DNA of 36,490 nt from Rhodospirillales bacterium (GCA_018662225.1 JABJGO010000007.1:1-36490); one strand, 5' to 3'; shown: positions 19,857 to 30,731, numbered from the stretch's first letter. The notes: generated by a model not told the origin, from the sequence alone. A program made the numbers and translations.

Positions 19857-20660
19857 ATGAAAGTTTATATTAGTTCCGACATCGAAGGCACCACCGGCAT
19901 CACCCATTGGGATGAGGCCGAAAAGGGCAAGATGGGCTACGATCTCTATGCCGAACTCATGACTCAGGAAGTCATCGCGGCGTGCGAAGGTGCCTTGAAT
20001 GCCGGCGCGGAAGAGATCGTGGTCAAGGATGCCCATTGGACGGCGCGCAACATCATTGCCGAGAAGCTCCCCCGTGAGGCCCAGCTTATCCGAGGTTGGA
20101 GCGGCCACCCCTGGTCGATGGTTCAGGGCATTGATTCCACCTTCGATGCCCTTGTGATGACCGGTTATCATTCAGGTGCCAGCACGGCGGGCCATCCGCT
20201 GGCCCATACCATGACCCAGGTATCCCATGAAATCCGCATCAATGGCGAGATCACATCGGAATTCATGCTCAATCGCATGGCGGCGGCCACGGTGGGTGTG
20301 CCCTCGGTCTTTATTTCCGGTGACAAGACATTGTGCGAAAGCGCCACGGCGCTGGATTCGAACATCCATACCTACGCCACCATGGAAGGCATTGGCGGGT
20401 CGACCGTAGCGCCTCACCCGGACGTGAGTAGAGACGGCATCAGAAGCGGCGTTGAAGCCGCCTTGAAAGATCGTGATGCCCATACAGTCGCGGCTATTCC
20501 ATCGACTTTCCATATGGAGATTTTATGCACCAAGCATGAGAACGCTTTCAGCGGGGCATTCTATCCCGGTATGGAGAGCACGGGGCCGCATAGCATCGAA
20601 TTCCACACCGATGATTTCTTTGAGATCTCGCGGGCCTTGAAGTTCGTGATCAAAGGCTAG
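19857..20660 (+). CDS. M55-family D-aminopeptidase, DppA type
   Basis: A 267-aa zinc aminopeptidase. All metal ligands known from Bacillus subtilis DppA have counterparts: D8 and E10 in SSDIEG, H60 in VKDAHW, H105 in GYHSGAS and E135 in TSEFMLN; H113 or H117 could be the catalytic His. DppA hydrolyses D-Ala-containing di- and tripeptides; members beside other catabolic genes may use other substrates. ATG at 19857 has GAGGGA about eight bases upstream. It is divergent from the aminotransferase gene and converges on the EamA gene, their stops sharing CTAG. Confidence 0.92.
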   Translation: MKVYISSDIEGTTGITHWDEAEKGKMGYDLYAELMTQEVIAACEGALNAGAEEIVVKDAHWTARNIIAEKLPREAQLIRGWSGHPWSMVQGIDSTFDALVMTGYHSGASTAGHPLAHTMTQVSHEIRINGEITSEFMLNRMAAATVGVPSVFISGDKTLCESATALDSNIHTYATMEGIGGSTVAPHPDVSRDGIRSGVEAALKDRDAHTVAAIPSTFHMEILCTKHENAFSGAFYPGMESTGPHSIEFHTDDFFEISRALKFVIKG

Positions 20661-21568
20661 TCTGGTTTTGGATCAGGCTTTCGCATGACTTCGACCACCG
20701 CGGCGCTCATGATCAGGCCGGTGCCAACGACTTCCTGCATGCCGAAGGCTTCATCGGTCAGCCACGCGGCTGAGCCGATACCCACAATGGCTTCTGTCAT
20801 GAACAGAATGCCAACCCGCGCCGGACTCAGAACTGTGGCGGGCCAGATAGTCATCCATGTGCCGGGCAACAGGAATAGGGCAACGCCCCCAATCCACATC
20901 CAGCCGTTCTTGAGCGACTGGGTGTCTGGCAGGGCATTATCCAGTCCCAGCGGCAGCAGGGCGATGATCGTTCCGGCCACAAACGCACCGGTAATAAACG
21001 CAAACGTCTTTTCGAATACGAGCGTAGCGCCGCCTTGAAACAATCGAACTGAGGCAAACGACCAGCACACCCCAGAGGCCAGTGCAAACCAGTCGCCGGG
21101 CTGTTTGGGCCACGGGATCGATATGCCGCCACCCAGAATAACCACCAAACCACCAAGCCCTAATATGATGGCGATAACGCGGTTAACGTTCAGGCGTTCG
21201 CCCAGAAACATCAGGCCCAGCAACGTGCTCCATATGGGCGACACATAGAACAGGAGCATGGCATGCACCAAGTCGGTCATATTGAAACTGACCGCATACA
21301 GTGCAAACGCCGTGCCCGGCAATAAGCCCGTAATAATCAGGCCTGGCCCAGCGCTAAACAAATGACGCCACCGGATGATAGCCACAGGCAGGAATATGAG
21401 CGATACACAGGCAAATATGACGGGCCCGGTCCAAAGTGCCGAGATGCCGGCTTCTTCTACCGCGCGCACGGGTATCCAGAACAAGCCCCACAAGGCAGAG
21501 CTGAAAACGATACCGAGGCCGGCCACCAAGTCAGACCGAAGCTTTGGGTTCTGGGCATTCTGATTCAT
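20657..21568 (-). CDS. EamA/DMT-superfamily transporter
   Basis: A 303-aa inner-membrane protein with about ten hydrophobic segments in two EamA repeats; the first starts VAGLGIVFSSALWGLFWIPV and the second FALASGVCWSFASVRLF. Such proteins export or import small metabolites (amino acids, nucleosides, sugar derivatives); the substrate cannot be predicted. I chose ATG at 21566-21568, which has AAGGGA six bases upstream, rather than a TTG 12 codons earlier with no such site. It overlaps dppA convergently by four bases and is 53 bp from the M24 gene upstream on the same strand, so the two may form one transcript. Confidence 0.9.
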   Translation of the reverse strand: MNQNAQNPKLRSDLVAGLGIVFSSALWGLFWIPVRAVEEAGISALWTGPVIFACVSLIFLPVAIIRWRHLFSAGPGLIITGLLPGTAFALYAVSFNMTDLVHAMLLFYVSPIWSTLLGLMFLGERLNVNRVIAIILGLGGLVVILGGGISIPWPKQPGDWFALASGVCWSFASVRLFQGGATLVFEKTFAFITGAFVAGTIIALLPLGLDNALPDTQSLKNGWMWIGGVALFLLPGTWMTIWPATVLSPARVGILFMTEAIVGIGSAAWLTDEAFGMQEVVGTGLIMSAAVVEVMRKPDPKPD

Positions 21569-21621
21569 GTATTCCCTTACACAGGATACGTACCCTTGCG
21601 TCAATCAACGAATTATGGAAG

Positions 21622-22794
21622 CTACCAGAATCTTAATTGGGCGTCGGTCAGTCGATCATACCCTTCTTCGGTAACGACGACAGTTTCTTCAAAATCACCA
21701 AGAAATCCGTCTTGCGTTATGGTGCGTTCGAAATTTAGCACCATGCCGGGGCATAAGACCGTTGCATCACCCGGCGCCAGCCAGGGGCTGTCCCAGCCCA
21801 GCCCGATTCCGTGCCCGAGGCCGGAAAACACGCCTTTGATCTCGAACCCCAGCTCTTCCTGTTTGCCCAATCCGGCCTGTGCCAGTTGTTCGGCAGTGGC
21901 GCCGACCCGAACGGCTTCAATGCCGGCTTCGACGCTGGCAATGGCCGCTTCGAACAGATCGATTTGCCGGTTCGATGGCGGCCCGATAGCCTTGGATCGT
22001 GATACGTCAAAATAATACCCATTTAGCACGCCCGAAATACCCAGGCGCAACCAGTGGCCTTCCTGCAACGGCTCTGACGAGCCCCAGGTGGGGAAGTTTG
22101 ATTTCACCAAAACCGGATCATCACCACCCCGCCCCGATGCCATGAATGAATTGTACAGCACACCACCAGCGGCATTGAGGACCTGCTGGCCAGCGGCCAC
22201 CACATCGCCATGCGTGGCACCGGGCACGGCGGCGGCCATCATGGCTTCAATAGTGCGAGAGCCCACTTTGGCAGATTGGTCCAGCAGGGCAATTTCACCT
22301 GCGCTCTTGACCGCACGAAGGGTGGACAGAATACCACCGGCGCTGTCCCAACTTATCCCGGGCACGCCGCTCTTGATGCCCATGAACGTATCCACCGGCA
22401 GCACATCGCCGCCCACAAGACCCACGGTCCCATTTTCCAAACCAGCACTTTTCAGGGCCTCAACAACGCTTTCCAGTACCAGATCCGTATAGACGATGCA
22501 TTCCGGCGGCATGGCGATCCTGCCGTCATTAGGAACGTCCGTGATCAAAATCGGGTCACCTTTCACCGGCAGGATGACAAACGCGTGGGCTCGGGCTGTC
22601 CAGTTGCCCGCCAGATCAGGAATGTAGGGAAAAGGGGAGTAATAATTGCTCAGGTACAAGACGTCGCCATAGCGGTCCAGTGTACCGCCGCCCCGCGCAC
22701 AGACCAGCAAGCCGTCCATGCCTTTTGCTTCGGCCATGGCGCGCGCCCGTTCACGGCGTTCAGCGAATTCTACATGAGGGATATTTGTGTCCAT
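21622..22794 (-). CDS. M24 peptidase/creatinase-fold protein with a missing metal ligand
   Basis: A 390-aa protein of the pita-bread fold: an N-terminal creatinase-type domain (residues 1-165) and a C-terminal M24 domain. Aligned by eye with Xaa-Pro aminopeptidase, four of five metal ligands are kept: D263 (GYYFDVSRS), H328 (GLGHGIGLG), E356 (VLNFERTI) and E369 or E370 ([10 protein letters not shown]). The first ligand Asp is G252 (LRLGISG). Creatinase itself lacks the metal site, and ectoine hydrolase and the DMSP lyase DddP share this fold, so it need not be a peptidase. ATG at 22792-22794. Divergent from uvrB; next to the EamA gene on the same strand. Confidence 0.85.
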   Translation of the reverse strand: MDTNIPHVEFAERRERARAMAEAKGMDGLLVCARGGGTLDRYGDVLYLSNYYSPFPYIPDLAGNWTARAHAFVILPVKGDPILITDVPNDGRIAMPPECIVYTDLVLESVVEALKSAGLENGTVGLVGGDVLPVDTFMGIKSGVPGISWDSAGGILSTLRAVKSAGEIALLDQSAKVGSRTIEAMMAAAVPGATHGDVVAAGQQVLNAAGGVLYNSFMASGRGGDDPVLVKSNFPTWGSSEPLQEGHWLRLGISGVLNGYYFDVSRSKAIGPPSNRQIDLFEAAIASVEAGIEAVRVGATAEQLAQAGLGKQEELGFEIKGVFSGLGHGIGLGWDSPWLAPGDATVLCPGMVLNFERTITQDGFLGDFEETVVVTEEGYDRLTDAQLRFW

Positions 22795-22875
22795 TTATAT
22801 TCCCGCCCTGTTGCAGATCTACATTCTTCCATATTGAGCCTTTTGTCTATTCCTTCATGGGACTATATAGAACCC

Positions 22876-24999
22876 ATGGTAAATCCTGAAGTTTTCACCC
22901 CACCACCACGGCCCGCCCTCGAAGACGGCAATCCTATCGTTCTGCAATCGCCGTTCGATCCGGCGGGCGATCAGCCAAACGCTATTGCTGAACTGACGGC
23001 ATCTATTCAGGACGGCGAGCGCGATCAGGTGTTGCTGGGCGTGACCGGGTCGGGCAAGACGTACACCATCGCCCATGTGATCCAGAACCTTCAACGCCCC
23101 ACGCTGATTATGGCCCCAAACAAGACGCTGGCGGCACAGTTGTACAGTGAGATGGTGGAGTTCTTTCCCAACAACGCAGTGGAGTACTTCGTTTCGTACT
23201 ACGATTACTACCAACCCGAAGCCTACGTACCGCGATCCGATACCTATATCGAAAAAGACGCTTCCGTGAATGAACAGATCGACCGTATGCGCCATTCGGC
23301 CACGCGGGCGTTGCTGGAACGCAACGATGTGATTTTGGTGGCATCGGTGTCGTGCATCTATGGTATTGGCGCGGTTGAGACCTATTCCGAACTTATTTCC
23401 CGCATTCGTGTGGGCGACAGCGTGGATCAGCGTGAATTGCTGCAACGCTTCGTGGAGCTACGCTACACCCGCAATGATGCGGCGTTCTACCGCGGGACGT
23501 TCCGGGTCCGTGGTGATGTGATCGAAGTTTTCCCGTCGCACATGGAAGATCGCGCCTGGCGGGTGTCCCTGTTCGGTGATGAAATCGAGGCTATGTGGGA
23601 GATTGACCCTCTGACCGGTGAGAAGCTGGCCGAGATCGAAGATTTTGTGCTGTACCCCAATAGTCATTACGTGACCGCGCGGCCCACGCTTTTACAAGCC
23701 ATCCCCCAAATCAAGGCCGAGATGAAAGACCGCGTGGCGGAACTGACCGAACAGGGCAAGCTATTGGAGGCACAACGCCTTCAGGAGCGTACCGTATTTG
23801 ATCTGGAAATGATGGAAACCACCGGTCACTGTGCCGGTATTGAGAACTATTCCCGCTACCTGACCGGCCGTAATCCCGGCGACCCACCGCCGAATCTGTT
23901 CGAGTACTTACCCGACAACGCATTGGTGGTCGTTGACGAAAGTCATGTGGCGATCCCACAAATCGGTGGCATGTACAAAGGTGACGCGAGCCGCAAGCGC
24001 ACGTTGGCGGATTTCGGTTTCCGTCTGCCCAGTTGCGTAGACAACCGACCGCTCAAGTTTGAAGAATGGGACCGCATGCGCCCGCAGAGCATCTATGTAT
24101 CGGCCACACCCGGTCCGTGGGAGCTGGAACGCACTGGCGGTGTGTTTACCGAACAGCTGGTGCGCCCCACTGGATTGATCGATCCCGAATGCATTATCCG
24201 TCCGGTGGAAACCCAGGTGGATGATTTGCTGGGCGAGGTTCGTAAGGTTGCCGCAAAAGGCTTCCGCACACTAGTCACCACCCTGACCAAGAAAATGGCC
24301 GAAGACCTGACCGAATATCTGCACGAACACGGTGTTCGGGTGCGGTATATGCATTCGGATATTGAAACGCTGGAACGTATTGAAATCATTCGTGATTTAC
24401 GGTTAGGTGCATTTGATGTGCTGATTGGCATCAACCTGCTGCGCGAAGGGTTGGATATACCGGAATGTGCGCTGGTCGCCATTCTGGACGCGGACAAGGA
24501 AGGCTTCCTGCGCTCCAAGACCTCGCTCGTTCAGACCATTGGCCGCGCCGCGCGAAATGTTGAGGGCCGGGTCATCCTGTACGCCGATCGTATGACGGGA
24601 TCGTTGGAATACGCCATTGGCGAAACAGAACGCAGGCGGGAAAAGCAACAGGCATACAACGAAGAACACGGTATCACGCCGGAAAGCGTGAAAAAGGGTA
24701 TCTCGGACGTGCTGAGAAGCGTTTACGAGCAGGATTACGTGACCGTGGACACCGGCGTTTCCGGCGACGTGGAACTGGTCGGCCATAACCTGAAAGGCCA
24801 CTTGGCGGAGCTCGACAAGCGCATGCAGGAAGCCGCCGCCAATCTGGAATTCGAAGAAGCGGCCCGCATCCGAGACGAGATCAGACGCCTCGAAGCCCAT
24901 GAACTGGGCTTAGATCGACCCGGCATCGCACCGCGGGCATCGGGTGAGGCATGGAAACATTCAAAAACACATCGGAAAAAAAATTCAAAACGACAGTAA
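22876..24999 (+). CDS. uvrB: Excinuclease ABC subunit B
   Basis: Damage-verifying helicase-like subunit of nucleotide excision repair, 707 aa. Walker A is [14 protein letters not shown]; the beta-hairpin region is [20 protein letters not shown]; helicase motifs include [33 protein letters not shown] and [12 protein letters not shown]; the C-terminal UVR motif ([20 protein letters not shown]) binds UvrC. The ATG at 22876 begins [10 protein letters not shown]; the frame stays open much further upstream, but that part runs antisense to the M24 gene and lacks UvrB similarity. No strong ribosome binding site and no GTTC-N7-GTTC SOS box are seen in the short upstream gap. The small cupin gene follows at 22 bp. 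Confidence 0.97.
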   Translation: MVNPEVFTPPPRPALEDGNPIVLQSPFDPAGDQPNAIAELTASIQDGERDQVLLGVTGSGKTYTIAHVIQNLQRPTLIMAPNKTLAAQLYSEMVEFFPNNAVEYFVSYYDYYQPEAYVPRSDTYIEKDASVNEQIDRMRHSATRALLERNDVILVASVSCIYGIGAVETYSELISRIRVGDSVDQRELLQRFVELRYTRNDAAFYRGTFRVRGDVIEVFPSHMEDRAWRVSLFGDEIEAMWEIDPLTGEKLAEIEDFVLYPNSHYVTARPTLLQAIPQIKAEMKDRVAELTEQGKLLEAQRLQERTVFDLEMMETTGHCAGIENYSRYLTGRNPGDPPPNLFEYLPDNALVVVDESHVAIPQIGGMYKGDASRKRTLADFGFRLPSCVDNRPLKFEEWDRMRPQSIYVSATPGPWELERTGGVFTEQLVRPTGLIDPECIIRPVETQVDDLLGEVRKVAAKGFRTLVTTLTKKMAEDLTEYLHEHGVRVRYMHSDIETLERIEIIRDLRLGAFDVLIGINLLREGLDIPECALVAILDADKEGFLRSKTSLVQTIGRAARNVEGRVILYADRMTGSLEYAIGETERRREKQQAYNEEHGITPESVKKGISDVLRSVYEQDYVTVDTGVSGDVELVGHNLKGHLAELDKRMQEAAANLEFEEAARIRDEIRRLEAHELGLDRPGIAPRASGEAWKHSKTHRKKNSKRQ

Positions 25000-25021
25000 T
25001 AATTCAGGAAGGAGAGATATC

Positions 25022-25408
25022 ATGTCAGGCGTAAAACTATTCAGACGAGAAGATCAGGATTTCAGCTACAAGGGGGATAGCCCCGACAGTGTGTTGGCCT
25101 TTGTGAACGCCGGTAACAGCGACACCATGGGCGGTGGGTTTGGCGTGTTTGGTGCGGGTACCGATATGGAATGGACCGTCACCTATGACGAATTTATTTT
25201 TGTCCACTCTGGCCAGTTTCAACTCAAGATCGGTGATGAAGTCCTTGATGCCGGACCGGGTGATACACTGTGGATACCAAAGGACACCCCCTTATCATAC
25301 GTGGCCGAAGAAGACGTCTGGTTCTTCTTTGCGGTGATGCCGGCAACCGCTTCGCCGTCTGCGTCCATTCCCAACGTCTACCCGGATGCACCAGCAAGAC
25401 CAGCCTAA
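25022..25408 (+). CDS. Small cupin protein (EutQ-like)
   Basis: A 128-aa single-domain cupin. The core has DEFIFVHSGQFQLKIGDEVLDAGPGDTLWIPKDTPLSY, of which the GPGDTLWIPKDTP part is the second cupin motif; the first motif lacks the usual HxH, so metal binding is doubtful. It resembles the cupin part of ethanolamine-utilisation EutQ; no eut gene is near. ATG at 25022 has a strong AGGAAGGAGAG site. It is 22 bp after uvrB and probably co-transcribed. Its stop overlaps the metF stop convergently by two bases. Confidence 0.8.
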   Translation: MSGVKLFRREDQDFSYKGDSPDSVLAFVNAGNSDTMGGGFGVFGAGTDMEWTVTYDEFIFVHSGQFQLKIGDEVLDAGPGDTLWIPKDTPLSYVAEEDVWFFFAVMPATASPSASIPNVYPDAPARPA

Positions 25409-26244
25409 GCTGCCTTGCTGATCGGCTCCGGGTGGGTGATCAGGCGGGCGATGGCCAGCGTCAGGTCAACGCGATTGCATGAATAGAGGTGAACGCGACT
25501 GACGGATTCACTGGCTAAGCGTTCGCACAGGGATGCGGCCGTGGCGGCGGCCACCTGATAATGCATTTCGGGTTTCTCTTCCAAACCATCGAAACGATCT
25601 GCCACCCAGCTGGGGATCGGCTCGCCGCATTTTCTGGCAAAGCTTGCCACCTTGCCAAAATCAAACACCGGCATGATACCGGGGATGATATCCAGGCCAA
25701 TGCCGGCAGCGGCACAACGGTCACGGAACCGCAGGTATGTATCAGCGCTGAAGAAAAACTGGGTAATCGCCTCGGTGGCACCGGCGTCTTCTTTACGTTT
25801 CAGGAAATCCAGATCGGCGTCAGGGCTACGACTGTCCGGATGGCCGTTGGGATACGCGGCAACGCTGATCTGTAGTGCGCCCATCTGCGCGATCCGTTCA
25901 ATCAGTTCTATGGACGACGGGTATCCATCAGGGTGAGGGGTAAAGGGCTGGCCGGGGCCGTCACCATCGCCACGCAGGGCCACAAAACGCCGAATACCGG
26001 CGCGGTGCCATACGCTTAGGATTTCATCCACTTCCTGACGGGTTTGCCCGGCCACGGTGATATGCGCGGTCACGGGGACTCCCAGAATGGCGAGGCTGAG
26101 GGATTCCTGTTTGCTCAGCAACTGGTCTGAGCCACCGGCACCATAGGTCACAGAAATGTGGCTGGCACCAGCGCGCAGGAAAGAAGTTGCGATCTCGCGG
26201 GTGTCACCGTTTTTAGGGGGAAAAATCTCTATGCTGAGTTTCAT
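25405..26244 (-). CDS. metF: 5,10-methylenetetrahydrofolate reductase
   Basis: FAD-dependent reduction of methylene-THF to methyl-THF, the methyl donor for methionine synthase; 279 aa. Typical features are SIEIFPPK near the start (the Glu is catalytic), FVALRGDGDGPG (the RGD segment), the helix ending DLDFLKRKEDAGA and TQFFFSADTYLRFRDRC. Its ATG overlaps the stop of the ArsR-methyltransferase gene as ATGA, indicating tight translational coupling, an arrangement shared with other alphaproteobacteria. The operon is expected to respond to the S-adenosyl cycle. Confidence 0.96.
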   Translation of the reverse strand: MKLSIEIFPPKNGDTREIATSFLRAGASHISVTYGAGGSDQLLSKQESLSLAILGVPVTAHITVAGQTRQEVDEILSVWHRAGIRRFVALRGDGDGPGQPFTPHPDGYPSSIELIERIAQMGALQISVAAYPNGHPDSRSPDADLDFLKRKEDAGATEAITQFFFSADTYLRFRDRCAAAGIGLDIIPGIMPVFDFGKVASFARKCGEPIPSWVADRFDGLEEKPEMHYQVAAATAASLCERLASESVSRVHLYSCNRVDLTLAIARLITHPEPISKAA

Positions 26245-27203
26245 CTTGTCCGTTCTCCTAGGCAGGCCAGCCAGAATACGACGTTGGGGGAACCCGACGT
26301 AAATGTCTGGGATTCAAAATTGCTGTAACCGACACCCGTAAGCCATTCCTGTATTTGGTTATCATTAAATCCGGGCCAGCGGTGTCCGTGCTGGCTCATC
26401 AGTTGGCGTTGGTCGTGGCTGGCGAAGTCCACCAGCAGAATCCAACCACCGGTGCCCGTTACCCGGGCACATTCCTGCAAAACCTCTTTCGGGTCTTCGG
26501 CGTAATGCAGGGACAAGTGCAGCGACACCGCATCAAAGCTGTCATCCTCAAACGGCAGATAACGCATCTCACCATGCCGCAACTGGCAATGGGGCAATTT
26601 CTCTTTATGGATGGCGGCGCGGGCGGCCAGTAGCATATCGCGGGAATTATCCATGCCCACGGCATTTTCCAGTTGGCTACCTAACAAACGCAACACGTGG
26701 CCTGTACCGGTACCGATATCCAACAAGGTCTTGGCCCCCAGTTCACTGAAACGCTGTTTGATGGCCGCATCAATGGCATCTTCGTCAATCAGATCAGACC
26801 GCAACTGGTCCCAGTCGGCGTAATGTTTACGGAAATAACTGCGGGCACGGACTTCCCAGGATTTGGTCACCTGGCGCAACTTGTCGAGATCCTGGGCATG
26901 ATCGGGATCATCGACAGATATCTGATCCACCATGCCCCGTACCAACGATGCCAAAACACCACTGGTTACGGCGCGGAACCAGACTTGCGATCCTTCCTGA
27001 TGGCGTTCCAGCACACCGGCTTCATGCATGAGCTTCAGGTGGCGGGAAACACGCGGCTGGCTCTGGTCCAGAATTTGGGTCAGGTCCCCAACCGTAAGCT
27101 CGCCATGGGCGCACAGCAACAGAATGCGGAGCCGCGTGTGCTCACCCACAGCCCGAAGAGCTTCTAGGGTTTGGTCCAGAGAACTGGTGTTTTCATAAGA
27201 CAT
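26241..27203 (-). CDS. ArsR-type regulator fused to a SAM-dependent methyltransferase
   Basis: A 320-aa two-domain protein. Residues 1-95 are an ArsR-type winged HTH (ALRAVGEHTRLRILLLCAHG, LTQILDQSQPRVSRHLKLMH); no Cys-rich metal site is seen. From about residue 155 a class I methyltransferase domain follows, with the SAM motif LLDIGTGTG (160-168) and later motifs VGMDNSRDML and LPFEDDSFDAVSLHLSLHY. Such fusions are recurrent neighbours of metF, and SahR, an ArsR-family regulator of the methionine/SAH cycle in Proteobacteria, suggests this one senses SAM or SAH; that is inference. ATG at 27201-27203 lies inside a 38-bp dyad, a likely autoregulatory operator. Confidence 0.92.
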   Translation of the reverse strand: MSYENTSSLDQTLEALRAVGEHTRLRILLLCAHGELTVGDLTQILDQSQPRVSRHLKLMHEAGVLERHQEGSQVWFRAVTSGVLASLVRGMVDQISVDDPDHAQDLDKLRQVTKSWEVRARSYFRKHYADWDQLRSDLIDEDAIDAAIKQRFSELGAKTLLDIGTGTGHVLRLLGSQLENAVGMDNSRDMLLAARAAIHKEKLPHCQLRHGEMRYLPFEDDSFDAVSLHLSLHYAEDPKEVLQECARVTGTGGWILLVDFASHDQRQLMSQHGHRWPGFNDNQIQEWLTGVGYSNFESQTFTSGSPNVVFWLACLGERTR

Positions 27204-27236
27204 AACGATTTATACATATAAAGAAATCATTATGTC
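27199..27236. promoter_or_regulatory. Candidate operator: 38-bp dyad over the ArsR-MTase start
   Basis: Arms GACATAACGATTT (27199-27211) and AAATCATTATGTC (27224-27236) pair at 12 of 13 positions, with a 12-bp AT-rich centre (ATACATATAAAG). The dyad covers the start codon at 27201-27203, so bound protein could block both transcription and the initiation region. ArsR regulators bind AT-rich dyads near their own promoters, which fits autoregulation. Confidence 0.55.
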
Positions 27237-27276
27237 AACAAAAATTACAAACTATCGGGCTCGGGCAGACAATTGG

Positions 27277-27711
27277 TCAACGAACAAACGCTTCAAATAA
27301 TCCCAGCAAAGCGGCGTACCGGGCCGTTTTACCAATGGCCACCAAAATCAGGAAAGCCCATATATTAACCCGCAAGACTCCGGCCACCATCGTCAGTGGA
27401 TCACCAATGATCGGCACCCACGCCAGCAACATCGACCAGAGGCCGTAACGGCCGAACCAGCGTGTTGCCTGAGCGAGATGGTCCGGTGATACCGGAAACC
27501 AACGACGATCCTGCCAGCGCAGGCAAAACCGCCCCATAACCCAATTCAGCAAGGCCCCAAGAGTGTTGCCCACACTGGCAACGATCAGCAGAAGGCTGGT
27601 CTCGTAGCCATCCATCGCGGCCAAAGCCAGCAATACCGCCTCAGATGAAAACGGTAGAAACGTGGAGGCCAGAAACGCACTCAAAAATAAGCCGGTATAT
27701 CCGGTGCTCAT
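27277..27711 (-). CDS. YqaA/DedA-like inner-membrane protein
   Basis: A 144-aa membrane protein of the YqaA branch of the DedA/SNARE-associated family. Hydrophobic segments lie at about residues 5-30, 38-60, 90-112 and 115-138; the family motif is seen as LLIVASVGNTLGALLNWVMGRF (in two overlapping pieces) and the GLWSMLLAWVPIIGDPLTMVAGVLR loop. DedA relatives handle lipid carrier flipping or membrane homeostasis; the function of YqaA itself is not established. ATG at 27709-27711 has AGGA about seven bases upstream. It lies between the dyad-controlled metF operon and the inverted-repeat relic on the same strand. Confidence 0.88.
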   Translation of the reverse strand: MSTGYTGLFLSAFLASTFLPFSSEAVLLALAAMDGYETSLLLIVASVGNTLGALLNWVMGRFCLRWQDRRWFPVSPDHLAQATRWFGRYGLWSMLLAWVPIIGDPLTMVAGVLRVNIWAFLILVAIGKTARYAALLGLFEAFVR

Positions 27712-27731
27712 ATCGTTATCCTGCTGGACGT

Positions 27732-27809
27732 TGAACTACAGAGACACAGAGGTACTAATACAGAATTCGTTATCCCCTCTTCTCAGTGCCTCTGTGTCTC
27801 TGTGGTTCA
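27732..27809. repeat. Solo inverted repeat related to the GxxExxY element
   Basis: A 78-bp unit with 21-bp arms (27732-27752 and 27789-27809) that match at 20 of 21 positions; each arm contains ACAGAGACACAGAGG or its complement. The right arm and the CCCTCTTCTC before it (27775-27784) repeat the right end of the carA-carB element (7319-7353) with few changes. The 36-bp centre has no gene. It looks like a deletion derivative or a non-coding relative of that element, sitting just beyond the atp terminator. Confidence 0.8.
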
Positions 27810-27823
27810 TGTTCTTTAAAAGA

Positions 27824-27857
27824 AAAAGGGCGTGTACCAAATTGGCAACGCCCTTTT
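27824..27857 (-). terminator. Intrinsic terminator of the atp operon
   Basis: Ten-bp stem AAAAGGGCGT (27824-27833) / ACGCCCTTTT (27848-27857) with a 14-nt loop. Read on the minus strand it is followed by TTTTTCTTTT-like sequence, directly after atpC. Confidence 0.85.
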
Positions 27858-27885
27858 CAAACTCTTGATGGTGAAGCAGATCAGA

Positions 27886-28290
27886 TCAGGCAGCGTTTGC
27901 TGCGGCGACCATGGCTTCGGCCTTCTTTACTTCGCTTTCGGCTGCCGCTTTGCCGCCTTCTTCAGCGCTGGACAGGGCTTCATTGGCTGCGCTCAAGCGA
28001 GCATCGGCTTCAGACTTGTCCAAATCACCGACTGCAATGGCTGACTCGGCCAACACTGTGCAGCGTTCTGGTGAGACTTCACAGAAACCACCGTCAACGA
28101 AAATGCTTTCGCGTACCTTGCCGCCTTCGTGGATGTCGATAACACCCGGACGAACTGTGCTGATCAACAATGAATGACCCGGCAATACACCGATATCACC
28201 ATCACCACCCGGTACCACAACCATTTCTACCTGCTCGGATTTGAGCAGACGGGCTGGTGATACCAGTTCAAATTCAGTCGTATCGGCCAT
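27886..28290 (-). CDS. atpC: F1 ATP synthase epsilon subunit
   Basis: A 134-aa central-stalk subunit. The N-terminal beta-sandwich has the family signature FELVSPARLL and VVVPGGDGDIGVLPGHSLL (residues 7-42), with AESAI closing it; the C-terminal helical pair is Ala/Glu-rich (from about residue 92). The tail after residue 110 looks simple in composition. ATG at 28288-28290, 27 bp after atpD. Last gene of the operon, before the terminator. Confidence 0.96.
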   Translation of the reverse strand: MADTTEFELVSPARLLKSEQVEMVVVPGGDGDIGVLPGHSLLISTVRPGVIDIHEGGKVRESIFVDGGFCEVSPERCTVLAESAIAVGDLDKSEADARLSAANEALSSAEEGGKAAAESEVKKAEAMVAAANAA

Positions 28291-28317
28291 GGTTTCGTTC
28301 TCCTACCCAAAAACCGT

Positions 28318-29760
<1,443 letters not shown>

Positions 29761-29781
29761 CTAAGTGGGTCAATCAGACCC

Positions 29782-30684
29782 TTACAGCGCTTCAGCGCCG
29801 GAGATAATTTCAATCAGTTCATTCGTAATAATAGCCTGACGTGACCGGTTGTAGAGTAGCGTCAGGTCATCAATCATTTCGCCTGCGTTGCGGGTAGCGT
29901 TGTCCATGGCGGTCATGCGCGCACCATGTTCAGACGCGGAATTTTCCAGCAATGCCTGGAAAATCTGCACACCCATATTGGTTGGCAGTAATTCTGCGAT
30001 GATTTCGTCTTCGTCGGGTTCGTATTCGAACACCGGTTGTGCACCACTTTGTGCGCCATTGGCGGCTTCATCGTCTTCGCTCTCGGGTGGTGAGAACGGG
30101 ATCAGCTGCTGGGCTGTAATAATCTGTGTCATAGCAGACTGGAATTGGTTGAAGATGATGGTACATACATCAAATTCGCCAGCTTCAAACATGCCGGTTA
30201 CCTGCTTGGCCACGTCTGCGGCCTCGCCGTATGTGATGCCTTTTTTGCCACCAAGGCCGGAAATGTCATCCACAATGTTGGCCGCGAATTCACGCTTCAT
30301 CACATCGTGGGCCTTGCGACCAACAAACAGCATTTTGACAGTTTTGCCTTCGGCGTTCAGTTCGCGTGCCATTTTACGGGCCTGACGAACGATAGAGCCG
30401 TTAAAACCACCGCACAGGCCACGATCAGCGCTGCATACCAGCAACAGATGCGTGTCGGAGCTGCCGGTTCCGGCCAACATAGGCGGGGCACCATCGGCAC
30501 CAGCCACACTGGCGGCAACTGAGCCCAGCATACGTTCCATACGTTCGGCATAGGGACGGGCAGCCTCAGCAGACTCCTGCGCACGGCGCAGTTTGGCTGC
30601 GGCAACCATTTTCATGGCTGACGTGATCTTCTGCGTCGATTTGACGCTTGCGATCCTGACTTTCAGATCCTTAAGATTAGCCAT
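29782..30684 (-). CDS. atpG: F1 ATP synthase gamma subunit
   Basis: Rotary shaft subunit, 300 aa. The N-terminal helix ([33 protein letters not shown], in overlapping pieces) and the C-terminal signature [20 protein letters not shown] are intact; between them is the Rossmann-like domain. An acidic, Ala/Gly-rich insertion around residues 205-225 ([17 protein letters not shown]) precedes [10 protein letters not shown]; alphaproteobacterial gamma subunits vary in length here. ATG start at 30682-30684, 47 bp after atpA. Confidence 0.97.
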   Translation of the reverse strand: MANLKDLKVRIASVKSTQKITSAMKMVAAAKLRRAQESAEAARPYAERMERMLGSVAASVAGADGAPPMLAGTGSSDTHLLLVCSADRGLCGGFNGSIVRQARKMARELNAEGKTVKMLFVGRKAHDVMKREFAANIVDDISGLGGKKGITYGEAADVAKQVTGMFEAGEFDVCTIIFNQFQSAMTQIITAQQLIPFSPPESEDDEAANGAQSGAQPVFEYEPDEDEIIAELLPTNMGVQIFQALLENSASEHGARMTAMDNATRNAGEMIDDLTLLYNRSRQAIITNELIEIISGAEAL

Positions 30685-30731
30685 CGGCTACGATATCCAA
30701 CTATTAGCGGGTTAATCCGGCCCTATTATCT

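Noticed and set aside
22210-22875. Long in-frame extension upstream of uvrB that would add 222 residues
   Set aside because: It is antisense to the M24 gene, has no UvrB similarity, and the conserved protein begins at the ATG at 22876.
22795-22875. Possible SOS box upstream of uvrB
   Set aside because: No GTTC-N7-GTTC or GAAC-N7-GAAC pair exists in the gap between the M24 gene and uvrB.
27204-27276. SAM riboswitch for the metF operon
   Set aside because: The short AT-rich leader has a dyad that fits a protein operator but none of the pairing of known SAM riboswitches, and it overlaps the start codon.
27886-28178. Plus-strand frames opposite atpC and the other atp genes
   Set aside because: They lie inside highly conserved atp genes on the other strand and have no recognisable domain.
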